A stretch of 8,517 bases of DNA from Desulfobacteraceae bacterium (GTDB lineage: Bacteria; Desulfobacterota; Desulfobacteria; Desulfobacterales; Desulfobacteraceae), in NCBI GenBank assembly GCA_015486915.1, contig WFQS01000678.1, positions 1-8,517 on the forward strand, written 5' to 3'. Position 1 is the first letter of the stretch. Each line of letters begins with the position of its first letter. Below are positions 1 through 7,291 of this stretch, piece by piece. The position numbers were made by a program, and so were the translations under genes. The notes beneath the pieces were generated by a model that saw only the letters and a list, made by a program, of their open reading frames with translations, was not told the DNA's origin and ran no database searches.

Positions 1-1
1 G

Positions 2-346
2 GCAAGCCGCAGAAAATTGTATGATGAATATGTTTTCAGGGTGTTTAAAGCACGTTCCGATATCGCCTCCCTTGTACAGGCCATAAAATCGATAAGAAAA
101 AAAATTACAGGTGTTGACAATACAACAGCTTCCCTGAAAATTTTTGTTGAAAATTCCCGTATCGCAGCATATGCAGGCAGAATTGATATTTTTTCCTATT
201 ATAAAGCCCTTGAAAATCTTTTTACAATTCAGATTCACAGAATCGATTTTGAACAGAAAATCATTGACCGGAAAATCGGCCTTGAAATTGCATCGGGATG
301 TTACGGCCTTGTCAGACAGACAAAGCTTAAAACAGCAAAACAGTGA
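2..346 (+). CDS. TolC-family outer-membrane efflux protein, C-terminal part (5' end outside window)
   Basis: The reading frame is open from the first bases of the window, so this is the last ~114 codons of a gene that starts upstream. A TTG at 17 could be taken as a start, but nothing supports it and the frame continues upstream. The product is almost wholly helical. The stretch from about the middle (NSRIAAYAGRID, then FSYYKALENL) to the end (IGLEIASG) follows the TolC second-repeat pattern: a helix, a short turn with Gly and Asp or Ser, then a long amphipathic helix ending in 'L-x-x-A-x-G'. Such proteins form the trimeric outer-membrane channel of tripartite pumps. The next genes are an adaptor and an RND pump, which is the usual partner set and the strongest support. 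The family call rests on a short, poorly conserved fragment; a different helical envelope protein is possible. Confidence 0.62.
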   Translation, partial: ASRRKLYDEYVFRVFKARSDIASLVQAIKSIRKKITGVDNTTASLKIFVENSRIAAYAGRIDIFSYYKALENLFTIQIHRIDFEQKIIDRKIGLEIASGCYGLVRQTKLKTAKQ

Positions 347-347
347 A

Positions 348-383
348 AAGGCAGGAAAGTGTACAAACAGGGAAGGCAGGAAA
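348..383 (+). repeat. Short direct repeat in the gap between the TolC-like and adaptor genes
   Basis: AAGGCAGGAAA occurs at 348-358 and again at 373-383, 25 bp apart, in the 65-bp gap. It is purine-rich and could be a by-product of Shine-Dalgarno-like composition or a small duplication. No terminator hairpin or clear promoter is visible in the gap, which fits cotranscription of the two genes. Confidence 0.4.
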
Positions 384-411
384 AACCATCCGGTATCAGG
401 CTTAAACAAAA

Positions 412-1890
412 ATGGAAATCACAACAATGAAAAAAAATGAATCGGAACAAAAATCATGTCAGAAATCAGCTGCAGGTCATAAATCAGATAAAAGGCATTT
501 ATTGATTATCGCCATGGGAATCCTGATCATTGCAGGTCTGTTTTTATTGTACAAAGGGTTATGGAACAAAAAGTTAAGTGCAGAAAAAGCAACGGAAAAA
601 ACAACACTTCAGGATATGATCAAAACCGCAATTCCCGTGCAGAAAGATTTCATTGAAACCCGCCATTTTTTTGGAAAAGTAAAATCCATAAACAAAATTG
701 TTGTCACAGCACTTGAAACAGGAACAATTATTTTTATGCCTGCCACAGATGGAATGCCGGTGACAAAGGGACGTTTGTTATTTATTATTGGAGGCCCGTC
801 AATTAATTATAAGTTAAACACCATCACAAATAAAATTGCCATGATGAAAAAACGCATTGTACTTGCAGAAAAGGCTTTTGAAAATAATAAAAAAGCACTT
901 GCACTGCAAGGAGAGATAAAACAATTAAAACAGCGTGTTAATATAGCAGAAAACGTTGTTAAATCGGAAAAAACAGCTTTTTCTGAAAAATTTATAAAAC
1001 AAAAGGATTTTTTAAATGCAAAAGATGCCCTTGCCGCCCGCGAAATGGAACTGAGAGCAGAAAAAAGAAAAATAAAAAACGCAATTTTGTCCCATGAAGA
1101 TATGGTGTTACAATTTAAATCAGAATTGAAAATTTTGCTGCAAAATAAACAGGCAATGGAAAATAAGGTTCACGTACGGGCAGGTTTTGACGGTATTTTC
1201 ACTGACCACAGGGTGTCGGTGGGGGCACAGGTGCAGAAGGGCGATAAACTTGGAACAATTATTTCACAGAAAAATATTTATATCAGGGCAATGGTTTTTA
1301 CGCAGAAAAACAAAACCTGCCTCAAAGGGAAAAAAGCCTTTATAAATCTTCCGGCAAGTTCATCAGACCGTTTGTCAGGCGATATCTTCCAAAAAAATCA
1401 ATCAAACTATAAAAACGGTTTTTGTGTTAAAGATGAAAATAAATTCCATGGCACAGACAGGAGTTCCAGAACAGGAAGGCATATTTATGCAAATTTAACT
1501 CATGCGGGCATTGTGTGCGGGAAAATAACCAATGTGATTCCCGGAAGAACAGACATTGGAGCTGATATTGTATGGATTAAAGGCAATGATTTTAATTCTG
1601 TTTTTAAGCCCGGTGAGGCAGTAAGCGGAAACATTGTTCTTTCAATGCACAAAAAAGCCCTTGCCGTACCGGAAAACGCAATAGTCAGGGACAGGGATGA
1701 AAATTCATTTGTATTTTTGAAAAATTCCAGTGCTTCCGGGTATCACAGACAGGCTGTTAAAACGGGAATTGTCTCCCATGGCATGGCTGAAATTTTACAG
1801 GGCCTGAAAAAAGATGACAGAATAGTTGTACAGGGTGCATATGAATTATTCTACAATGATTTCAATAAAATATACAAGGTGGTGGATTGA
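412..1890 (+). CDS. RND efflux periplasmic adaptor (HlyD/AcrA membrane-fusion protein)
   Basis: This protein would bridge the inner-membrane pump to the outer-membrane channel. It is 492 residues if started at 412; an in-frame ATG at 427 has a slightly better upstream GGAAA at 7-nt spacing and would give MKKNESEQ. Neither ribosome site is strong. The layout is: a ~28-residue charged cytoplasmic tail; one membrane anchor at about 29-48, with no lipobox, so it is anchored by a helix; first half of the lipoyl domain at ~95-128 (GTIIFMPATDGMPVTKG); a Lys/Glu-rich coiled-coil hairpin at ~134-250; second lipoyl half at ~254-285 (GFDGIFTDHRVSVGAQVQKGDKL); beta-barrel from ~288; and a membrane-proximal domain at ~413-492 (VPENAIV...GLKKDDRIVVQGAYEL). 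The barrel is interrupted at ~316-366 by a Ser/Asn/Lys-rich stretch not usual for the family. The stop lies 3 bp before the pump start, so the two are almost certainly made together. Substrate cannot be read from it. Confidence 0.92.
   Translation: MEITTMKKNESEQKSCQKSAAGHKSDKRHLLIIAMGILIIAGLFLLYKGLWNKKLSAEKATEKTTLQDMIKTAIPVQKDFIETRHFFGKVKSINKIVVTALETGTIIFMPATDGMPVTKGRLLFIIGGPSINYKLNTITNKIAMMKKRIVLAEKAFENNKKALALQGEIKQLKQRVNIAENVVKSEKTAFSEKFIKQKDFLNAKDALAAREMELRAEKRKIKNAILSHEDMVLQFKSELKILLQNKQAMENKVHVRAGFDGIFTDHRVSVGAQVQKGDKLGTIISQKNIYIRAMVFTQKNKTCLKGKKAFINLPASSSDRLSGDIFQKNQSNYKNGFCVKDENKFHGTDRSSRTGRHIYANLTHAGIVCGKITNVIPGRTDIGADIVWIKGNDFNSVFKPGEAVSGNIVLSMHKKALAVPENAIVRDRDENSFVFLKNSSASGYHRQAVKTGIVSHGMAEILQGLKKDDRIVVQGAYELFYNDFNKIYKVVD
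1881..1886 (+). promoter_or_regulatory. Ribosome binding site of the RND pump gene
   Basis: GGTGGA lies 7 nt before the ATG at 1894, inside the last codons of the adaptor gene. It fixes the pump start and, with the 3-bp gap, suggests translational coupling of adaptor and pump. Confidence 0.6.
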
Positions 1891-1893
1891 TTT

Positions 1894-4800
1894 ATGCGTT
1901 TTCTGCTTGAAAAATTTTTAAATAACCCGCTTGTCATTGTATTAATGGTCATCATCATGGCGATAAGCGGTGTTTATTCCTGGCTGCACATGCCTGTTGA
2001 TCTTTTCCCGAACCTTAATATTCCGGTGGTTAATATCATCTGTCATTACCCCGGGGCATCTCCGGAAGATATGGAAACACTTATTTCCCGTCCCGTTGAA
2101 AATCAGATAAAAAGTATTCCCGGAGTAAAAAGGGTAGCTTCAACATCTGTTCAGGGAATTTCCGAAGTAACGGCACAGTTCGGCTGGCAGACAACGGTGA
2201 AAGACGCAAGACAGCTTGTACAGACAAAACTTGCAAGGCTTGCAGGCAGGCTGCCGCGGGGCGTGATCCCCCACCTTGAAAATATTGGAACGACCCTGCA
2301 GGAGGTCTGCGGATATGTGATTTACGGGGGATCTGATATGATAACCCTTGGAAATATTGCCCGCCATGATCTTTCAGGAAGGCTCATGGGCATTGCAGGT
2401 GTTTCCTCGGTGGAAGTGCTTGGAGGTGACAGGAGCGCCTTTTATGTAAAAATAAAACCTGAGGTCCTGCTGTCTCTCAACCTTACGATTGATGATGTTG
2501 TGTCAATATTGAAAAAGAACAATATCTCCGCTGTAACAGGTTATCTTGACCGGTTTGGCCGGGAATATCTGATACGCGGGGATGCCCGCCTTAAAACCAT
2601 TGATGACATAGGATCTGTTGCCCTTAAAAATGACGGGGGAAAATCCATTTTATTCAGGGATGTGGCAAAGATTGTTAAGGGCCGTGCCCCAAAGCATTAC
2701 ACCATAAAAGGCAACAGGATACCTGCCGTTGCAGTTATCATCAGAAAGCAGCCTGGGGCAAGCACAATCCGTGTGGCATCGGGAGTTGAACATGCACTTT
2801 CCCGTCTTTCAGGTCTTTTTCCCCATGGGACAAAGATTGAAAAATTTTACGATCAGTCGGAAATTATAAAAGAATCACAGAACGAAATCATGAACGATCT
2901 TATTATAGGTGCTCTGCTTGCCGTAATCGTTATTTATTTTTTTCTTGGTTCTTTCAAGCCGACACTCATTGTTGCCCTTACAATACCTGTTACTTTTCTT
3001 GCCACAACAGCTGTAATGAAATGGGCTGGTATGAGTTTAAACGTTATAACCATGACAGGCTTAAGCCTTGCCATCGGCATGATTGTGGATGATGCCATTG
3101 TTGTTGCGGAAAATATTTTCCGCCATGCAGGCTTAAACGGCAATTCTGGCAGATCAGTCAATTCCGGTAAATCAGTTAAGCAGGCTGCAACAGGGCAATT
3201 ATCCGGAATTGAAGAATATGCAGCAGCAGAACCGGAAGCGACAGAAGAGCCTGCCACAGCAGAAGCACAGGAAACGACACAAGCACCTGTCATGGCAGGG
3301 CAATTGCAGGAAGCAAAAAAACAGGAGAAATTTTCCCAATCAGAAAGGGCGGCCATTGAAGGGGCGCTTGAAATAGCAGGAGCAGATGCATCGGGCACAT
3401 TGACCACTGTGGCGGCATTTCTTCCCCTTTTCATGATCACGGGAATTGCAGCGCTTTTCATGCAGCCCTTTGGTTTTACAATAAGTGCAGCCCTTCTTAT
3501 TTCCCTTGTTCTTTCCTTAACTCTTGTACCGACACTTTTTGGCAGAATCAAAAAGCCGTTGATCATAAAAAATAATTTTGCTGGTGCAAGAATGCTTTGT
3601 TTTCTTGATAACCTGCTCCAGCGTTCCCTGAAATTTTCCTTTAAGCACAAAGGTCTTGTTCTGGGGTTCAGCGCTGCTTTAATTGGAACAGCCGCTGTTT
3701 TTACCATATTTACAATGGGAGATGCATCTGTACTGCCTCCCATTGATGAAGGTGCCATTCTCATGGAATACACCATGCCGCCGGGGACCTCCCTTGCGGA
3801 AAGCAACAGGACAGGGGACAGGATCGACAGGATTGCCCTTAAAGATGAGGATGTCTCATGTGTTTACAGAAGAACCGGTTCTCCTGAAAACGGGTACCAG
3901 ATTGAAGGTGTGAACCAGGGAGAAATCCTTGTAAAGCTTAAACCAAAAAATGTGCGGAAAAGATCCATTACAGAAATTATCAAGGATTTTAAAAAATCCT
4001 GTTCAAAACTAAAAGGGACAGTTCTTCTTTTTCACCAGCCAACTCAGGAAAAAATTGATGAAAGCTTTTCAGGGCTTCCCGCACTTTTCGGGGTTACCAT
4101 CTACGGAACAGATATGAATAAACTCATATCCCTTGCAGGAAAAGTTGAGACCATACTTTCAAAGGAGCCTGCTGTCTCCAACGTGGTGAATAACACAAAA
4201 ATAAAGGTTCCTGAAATAGATGTGAAAATAAACAATCCATTGCTTGCACAATACAGAGTGGATGCTGCCAATATTTTAACAACCCTGTCCGCTGCACGGT
4301 TCGGAGTTGAAGCAACGGAAATAATAAGGCAGAAAGAGCAGATAAGCGTGATTGTGAAAATGGATCTCAGTACCTGTCAAGGACCCGGCTCCTGTAAAGG
4401 AATTGATGCCATTGGTCAGTTACCGGGTGAACACAGCCTGTCCCATGATTCACATCGATTTTTTAATATCAGCACAATCAGAAAACTGCCGATTCAGACC
4501 ATGGATGGAAAATGGATACCATTGGAACGTGTTGCAGAAATTACAATAAGCCATGCACCAGCTGCAATTACAAGACTCAACGGCCAGCGCGAAATCACTT
4601 TACTTGCAGAAGTTAACGGCAGCATCCCGTCCGTGGTGAAAAAATTGAGTAAAAAATTCAAGTCCGTAAAGCTTCCCAGGGGTTACAGCATTGATTTCAC
4701 CGGTCAGTACCATGTTATCATTGAAACTTTTCTTGAAATGGTTTTTGCCGTTCTTGCAGCCATGGTGCTGATTTATCTTATCATGGCAATGCAGTTTCGT

Positions 4801-5247
4801 TCATGGACCCAGCCTCTTGTTATTTTAATGACAATTCCATTATCCCTTGCATGTGCCCTGATCGGGCTTGCCGTAACTGGTCAGGGAATAGATATCTCGG
4901 CAGGAATGGGTACAGTGACCCTTGTGGGTATTGCCGTGAACAACGCCATCGTGCTCATTGATTTTGCCAACAGAGAACGTTTTGCAGGTAAAAATACAAA
5001 CAATGCCCTGCTTTCGGCAGCATCTGTGCGCCTGCGCCCCATACTTCTTACAAGTCTTACCACCATTGCCGCATTACTGCCCGCTGCAATAGGCACCACC
5101 GTGGGATCAAATCTTTTTCAGTCCTTTGCAATCACCATCATAAGCGGGCTTGCAGGGGGAATTATTGCAACTTTGATTGTAATTCCCTCGGTGATGGCAA
5201 AGCCGGCTATAAAGCCCGGAACAAAAATGTGCGGTAAACTTTTATAG
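1894..5247 (+). CDS. RND-family inner-membrane efflux pump (AcrB/CzcA superfamily permease)
   Basis: A proton-driven exporter of 1117 residues; the family is usually about 1020-1070. It shows the duplicated RND plan: TM1 at ~12-30, first porter region ~40-330, TM2-TM6 at ~333-550, TM7 at ~588-607, second porter region ~610-940, TM8-TM12 at ~942-1102. TM4 carries the proton-relay pair Asp399-Asp400 in IGMIVDDAIVVAEN; TM10 has GIAVNNAIVLIDF. These are drug-exporter (HAE-like) motifs, not the DFGxxxDGAVV motif of CzcA. The porter domain, however, reads like CzcA/CusA (PPIDEGAILMEYTMPPGTSL, then a 'LKP' stretch). By a from-memory alignment, the three methionines used by CusA for copper and silver are not conserved. 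Substrate is therefore open. Two insertions stand out: ~414-484, a hydrophilic cytoplasmic loop after TM4, and ~826-858, a Cys/His-containing loop in the second porter region. It probably works with the adaptor and TolC-like protein just upstream. No frameshift is seen. Confidence 0.95.
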   Translation: MRFLLEKFLNNPLVIVLMVIIMAISGVYSWLHMPVDLFPNLNIPVVNIICHYPGASPEDMETLISRPVENQIKSIPGVKRVASTSVQGISEVTAQFGWQTTVKDARQLVQTKLARLAGRLPRGVIPHLENIGTTLQEVCGYVIYGGSDMITLGNIARHDLSGRLMGIAGVSSVEVLGGDRSAFYVKIKPEVLLSLNLTIDDVVSILKKNNISAVTGYLDRFGREYLIRGDARLKTIDDIGSVALKNDGGKSILFRDVAKIVKGRAPKHYTIKGNRIPAVAVIIRKQPGASTIRVASGVEHALSRLSGLFPHGTKIEKFYDQSEIIKESQNEIMNDLIIGALLAVIVIYFFLGSFKPTLIVALTIPVTFLATTAVMKWAGMSLNVITMTGLSLAIGMIVDDAIVVAENIFRHAGLNGNSGRSVNSGKSVKQAATGQLSGIEEYAAAEPEATEEPATAEAQETTQAPVMAGQLQEAKKQEKFSQSERAAIEGALEIAGADASGTLTTVAAFLPLFMITGIAALFMQPFGFTISAALLISLVLSLTLVPTLFGRIKKPLIIKNNFAGARMLCFLDNLLQRSLKFSFKHKGLVLGFSAALIGTAAVFTIFTMGDASVLPPIDEGAILMEYTMPPGTSLAESNRTGDRIDRIALKDEDVSCVYRRTGSPENGYQIEGVNQGEILVKLKPKNVRKRSITEIIKDFKKSCSKLKGTVLLFHQPTQEKIDESFSGLPALFGVTIYGTDMNKLISLAGKVETILSKEPAVSNVVNNTKIKVPEIDVKINNPLLAQYRVDAANILTTLSAARFGVEATEIIRQKEQISVIVKMDLSTCQGPGSCKGIDAIGQLPGEHSLSHDSHRFFNISTIRKLPIQTMDGKWIPLERVAEITISHAPAAITRLNGQREITLLAEVNGSIPSVVKKLSKKFKSVKLPRGYSIDFTGQYHVIIETFLEMVFAVLAAMVLIYLIMAMQFRSWTQPLVILMTIPLSLACALIGLAVTGQGIDISAGMGTVTLVGIAVNNAIVLIDFANRERFAGKNTNNALLSAASVRLRPILLTSLTTIAALLPAAIGTTVGSNLFQSFAITIISGLAGGIIATLIVIPSVMAKPAIKPGTKMCGKLL
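3142..3177 (+). repeat. 18-bp tandem duplication inside the pump gene
   Basis: Two adjacent 18-bp units (3142-3159 and 3160-3177) match at 14 of 18 positions and encode NSGRSV followed by NSGKSV (residues 417-428). Most differences are synonymous; the exception is Arg to Lys. They sit at the start of the extra cytoplasmic loop, which suggests that the loop grew at least partly by local duplication. Confidence 0.7.
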
Positions 5248-5251
5248 CCCA

Positions 5252-5287
5252 TTGTTTCAGATCTGCCTCATGGCGGTTTTATAAGAA
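5252..5287 (+). repeat. Dispersed short repeat, copy 1 (just after the pump stop codon)
   Basis: The core is TTCAG (5256-5260), ATCTG, CCTCATGGC (5266-5274), then GGTTTTATAAGAA. It matches copy 3 (7292-7325) over about 34 bases, with five substitutions and two single-base gaps, and copy 2 (5367-5389) over 23 bases with one substitution. It contains the palindrome CAGATCTG and a small hairpin, CTGCC-TCAT-GGCGG, with one T-G wobble on the plus strand. It begins 4 bp after the pump stop. It may be a REP-like intergenic element; its function is unknown. Confidence 0.7.
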
Positions 5288-5323
5288 AGAGCGTACTTCT
5301 GATAAAGTATAAATGCTCTTTCT
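5284..5323. terminator. Hairpin between convergent genes, possible bidirectional terminator
   Basis: AGAAAGAGC (5284-5292) pairs perfectly with GCTCTTTCT (5315-5323). Inside it, GTACTT (5293-5298) pairs with AAGTAT (5305-5310) with one G-U pair, closing a 6-base loop and leaving a 4-base bulge. The element sits between the convergent pump and DUF6178-like genes, where a shared terminator is expected. The 3' arm is U-rich on the plus strand, but no clean poly-U run follows it. A weaker hairpin (AAAATC-TTT-GATTTT, 5333-5347) follows and ends in a T run. The structure is seen; terminator activity is inferred from position. Confidence 0.55.
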
Positions 5324-5366
5324 ATGTTCGTCAAAATCTTTGATTTTTAGAGGTGATGTAACGCTG

Positions 5367-5389
5367 TTCAGATCTGCCTCATGGCAGTT
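5367..5389 (+). repeat. Dispersed short repeat, copy 2 (overlaps the DUF6178-like stop codon)
   Basis: This copy is identical to copy 1 over 23 bases except for one G-to-A change. That change turns the wobble pair of the small hairpin into a full pair, giving CTGCC-TCAT-GGCAG. It is in the same orientation as copy 1, 111 bp downstream, and its last two bases fall in the stop codon of the minus-strand gene. Confidence 0.7.
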
Positions 5390-7259
5390 ATTCCAAAATA
5401 AAATGGGAAATTAATCCGGGATCAAGATCATCGGGTTTAACACGGCCGTATTCATTTTCCAATTCATCAAAAATTGCGTTAAAAACAGGTTGAATCGTTT
5501 TAAAGAATTTCTCTTTGCTTTTTATTTTTGATTTTATATCCGGCTGCTCCAGAAGCCACAGTACAAGATCTTTTCTCTTATTAATATTTATGCTTTGGCA
5601 TGCACTGATTTCTCTATTATTCTCATCATCTTTAATGTCGTTTTGATTATTTTTAATGTTGTTTTGCTTATTTTGCTTAAAGCCAAACAGTTCTTTGAAA
5701 AATTTTTTAAATTTATTCATGGGGATGGGGCTCAGAGATGAGTCCATGCCAAGGCGGTTTTTCGTCCATAGGGTGAAGAGTATATTTTGATAATTTATAT
5801 AGATAGACGGTTTTTTTTCTATTTCAGGGCAGATTATGCCAACGATTTTATCAAAGGCCGCCAATTGATCGATCTTTTTTGATGTTTGCTGAATATCTCC
5901 AGGAGTTGCAAATTCCCTGTAAAATGTTCCTGTTTCATAATTATCAAAATACATGGGGCGGTCAAGGAGCAGTCCTCCAAGAAGCCCGAACCATTGTTCT
6001 CCCATAAAACTCATCGGCAGGCTGTTCTGTTTTGAAAAACTTTTTATATACCATTTTTCTGCTTTTGCTTTGAGTTTTATGCCTGCAGCAGATGCAATTC
6101 TGAAAATATCCTCAAGCCAGTATTTTTTTATTATGGCAGCTCCATGTCCGGGCAGGCATTGATCCTTGCTGCCGTGAATCAATCCGATTCCAAGGTCTAA
6201 GTAACTGCACGCCTTTTTTATTATCTGTTCAAGATCATCTTTTTCATGTATTGACTTTTTATCCGCAGATATAAGGCGGTTCACAAGGGCTGCAAATTCA
6301 TTTTCAAGGTTTAAAAGAAGAGTCTCTTCAATAAGGGCGATTGATTTTGCAAACAGGCTGTCATTGGAAAGAAGGCCTGCCGGGTATTGTGGAGGTACCG
6401 GAAGGTCTGTACCGTAAACAGGGGCTTTAATGTATTTTGAGGGTTTTCTCCTAAGTTTATCAGGGTGATCAACGGGCTGATAAATACCCACAGCTTCATA
6501 ATATGGAGAAAAACCTTTTTCAGCAAGCCTAATATTTTTCAGTCTCAGTTGACTTTCTTCTGTTTCAGCGGAAATTATGGAACATGATTCAAGCAAAATG
6601 GACTGGTAAACTGAAAGATCCATATCTGCCACTGTGTTGAGCATTGCTGTAATAAGCTCCTGGGAAGCCTGCCTGTTTTTTTTAAGTTCTGCAACATCAA
6701 TATTTTCACTGAAATAATCCGGCAGGGTATCGGGTATTTCGGGAAATTTAACATAAAATACGTCATCGATTGTTCTGTACCCGTCTTCAAAATCAGATGG
6801 GTCCTCATCATGTTCCCTGATTCTAACCTGTATATTTTTAAAAAAATAGTACTCGATAAAATCAGGTTTCTCATTGATAATCCACCTCATAAGCCGTTTT
6901 GGATCGGCCTTGAAAAGAAGATTAAGAGCCCGGGTCATCCGTGGAATATCGATCACGTCATTATTCCACACCTCCATGTCAAGAATATACTCCCATTGTT
7001 CAAATGAAGCCATGGACAGGATAGGGATAAAATCATCAACACCTATCTGGTACATTAGAAAATAAAAGTCCTGATCGGGAAATGACTGGATAAGTGTTGC
7101 AGGCATGTCTGAGTTAAGAATCGTATTTAAAGCCCTGTTTGAATCAAGGTCAAGGATCTCTTTTCTGATGGCCGCAAGTTTTTTTTCCTTTTTTATAATA
7201 TTTTGAAGTTTATAATCATTGCCGCTGTTTTTGTTGCTGATATTATTGATTGTGTTCAT
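5388..7259 (-). CDS. DUF6178-like protein of unknown function
   Basis: A soluble-looking protein of 623 residues with no signal peptide and no membrane segment. It resembles what I recall of the DUF6178 family, known mainly from sulfate-reducing and related Desulfobacterota; no activity is established. Recognisable parts are an N-terminal helical region with repeated acidic and leucine motifs (~36-120: ALNTILNSDMPATLIQSFP, then DFYFLMYQIGVDDFIPIL, then WEYILDMEVW), an acidic patch near 149-159, and a segment near 238-262 (RLKNIRLAEKGFSPYYEAVGIYQP) that I regard as typical. Residues ~344-405 are helical and contain GLIHGSKDQCLPGHGAA. A Lys/Asn-rich, probably disordered linker (~528-561) precedes a final helical part. 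The ATG at 7259 has no good ribosome site; GGTTATAAAAATT just upstream could hold a -10-like TATAAA. It lies 77 bp downstream of ampG on the same strand, so it may be cotranscribed or have its own promoter. The family call is from memory. Confidence 0.75.
   Translation of the reverse strand: MNTINNISNKNSGNDYKLQNIIKKEKKLAAIRKEILDLDSNRALNTILNSDMPATLIQSFPDQDFYFLMYQIGVDDFIPILSMASFEQWEYILDMEVWNNDVIDIPRMTRALNLLFKADPKRLMRWIINEKPDFIEYYFFKNIQVRIREHDEDPSDFEDGYRTIDDVFYVKFPEIPDTLPDYFSENIDVAELKKNRQASQELITAMLNTVADMDLSVYQSILLESCSIISAETEESQLRLKNIRLAEKGFSPYYEAVGIYQPVDHPDKLRRKPSKYIKAPVYGTDLPVPPQYPAGLLSNDSLFAKSIALIEETLLLNLENEFAALVNRLISADKKSIHEKDDLEQIIKKACSYLDLGIGLIHGSKDQCLPGHGAAIIKKYWLEDIFRIASAAGIKLKAKAEKWYIKSFSKQNSLPMSFMGEQWFGLLGGLLLDRPMYFDNYETGTFYREFATPGDIQQTSKKIDQLAAFDKIVGIICPEIEKKPSIYINYQNILFTLWTKNRLGMDSSLSPIPMNKFKKFFKELFGFKQNKQNNIKNNQNDIKDDENNREISACQSININKRKDLVLWLLEQPDIKSKIKSKEKFFKTIQPVFNAIFDELENEYGRVKPDDLDPGLISHFILE
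5631..5679 (-). repeat. Short tandem repeats in the Asn-rich linker of the DUF6178-like gene
   Basis: Plus-strand units at 5631-5649 and 5652-5670 match at 17 of 19 bases with a period of 21 bp, encoding NNIKNNQ followed by NDIKDDE. Next to them TTTTGCTTA occurs twice in a row (5662-5670 and 5671-5679). The periods keep the reading frame. This looks like replication slippage in a low-complexity linker. Confidence 0.6.
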
Positions 7260-7291
7260 TGTAGTAATTTTTATAACCTTTTTTTAATTTG

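Noticed and set aside
17..346. Treating the first gene as a complete small protein starting at TTG 17
   Set aside because: The frame is open to the window start, no ribosome site precedes the TTG, and the sequence matches the end of a longer TolC-like protein.
144..440. 98-codon plus-strand frame overlapping the TolC-like end and the adaptor start
   Set aside because: It is out of frame with two supported genes, its product is basic and low-complexity, and it has no clear ribosome site.
2934..3806. Long antisense open frame of 290 codons on the minus strand inside the pump gene
   Set aside because: It lies wholly antisense to a well-supported RND gene in a region of biased codon use; its product has no recognisable domain and is Ala/Ser/Met/Pro-rich as expected of a shadow.
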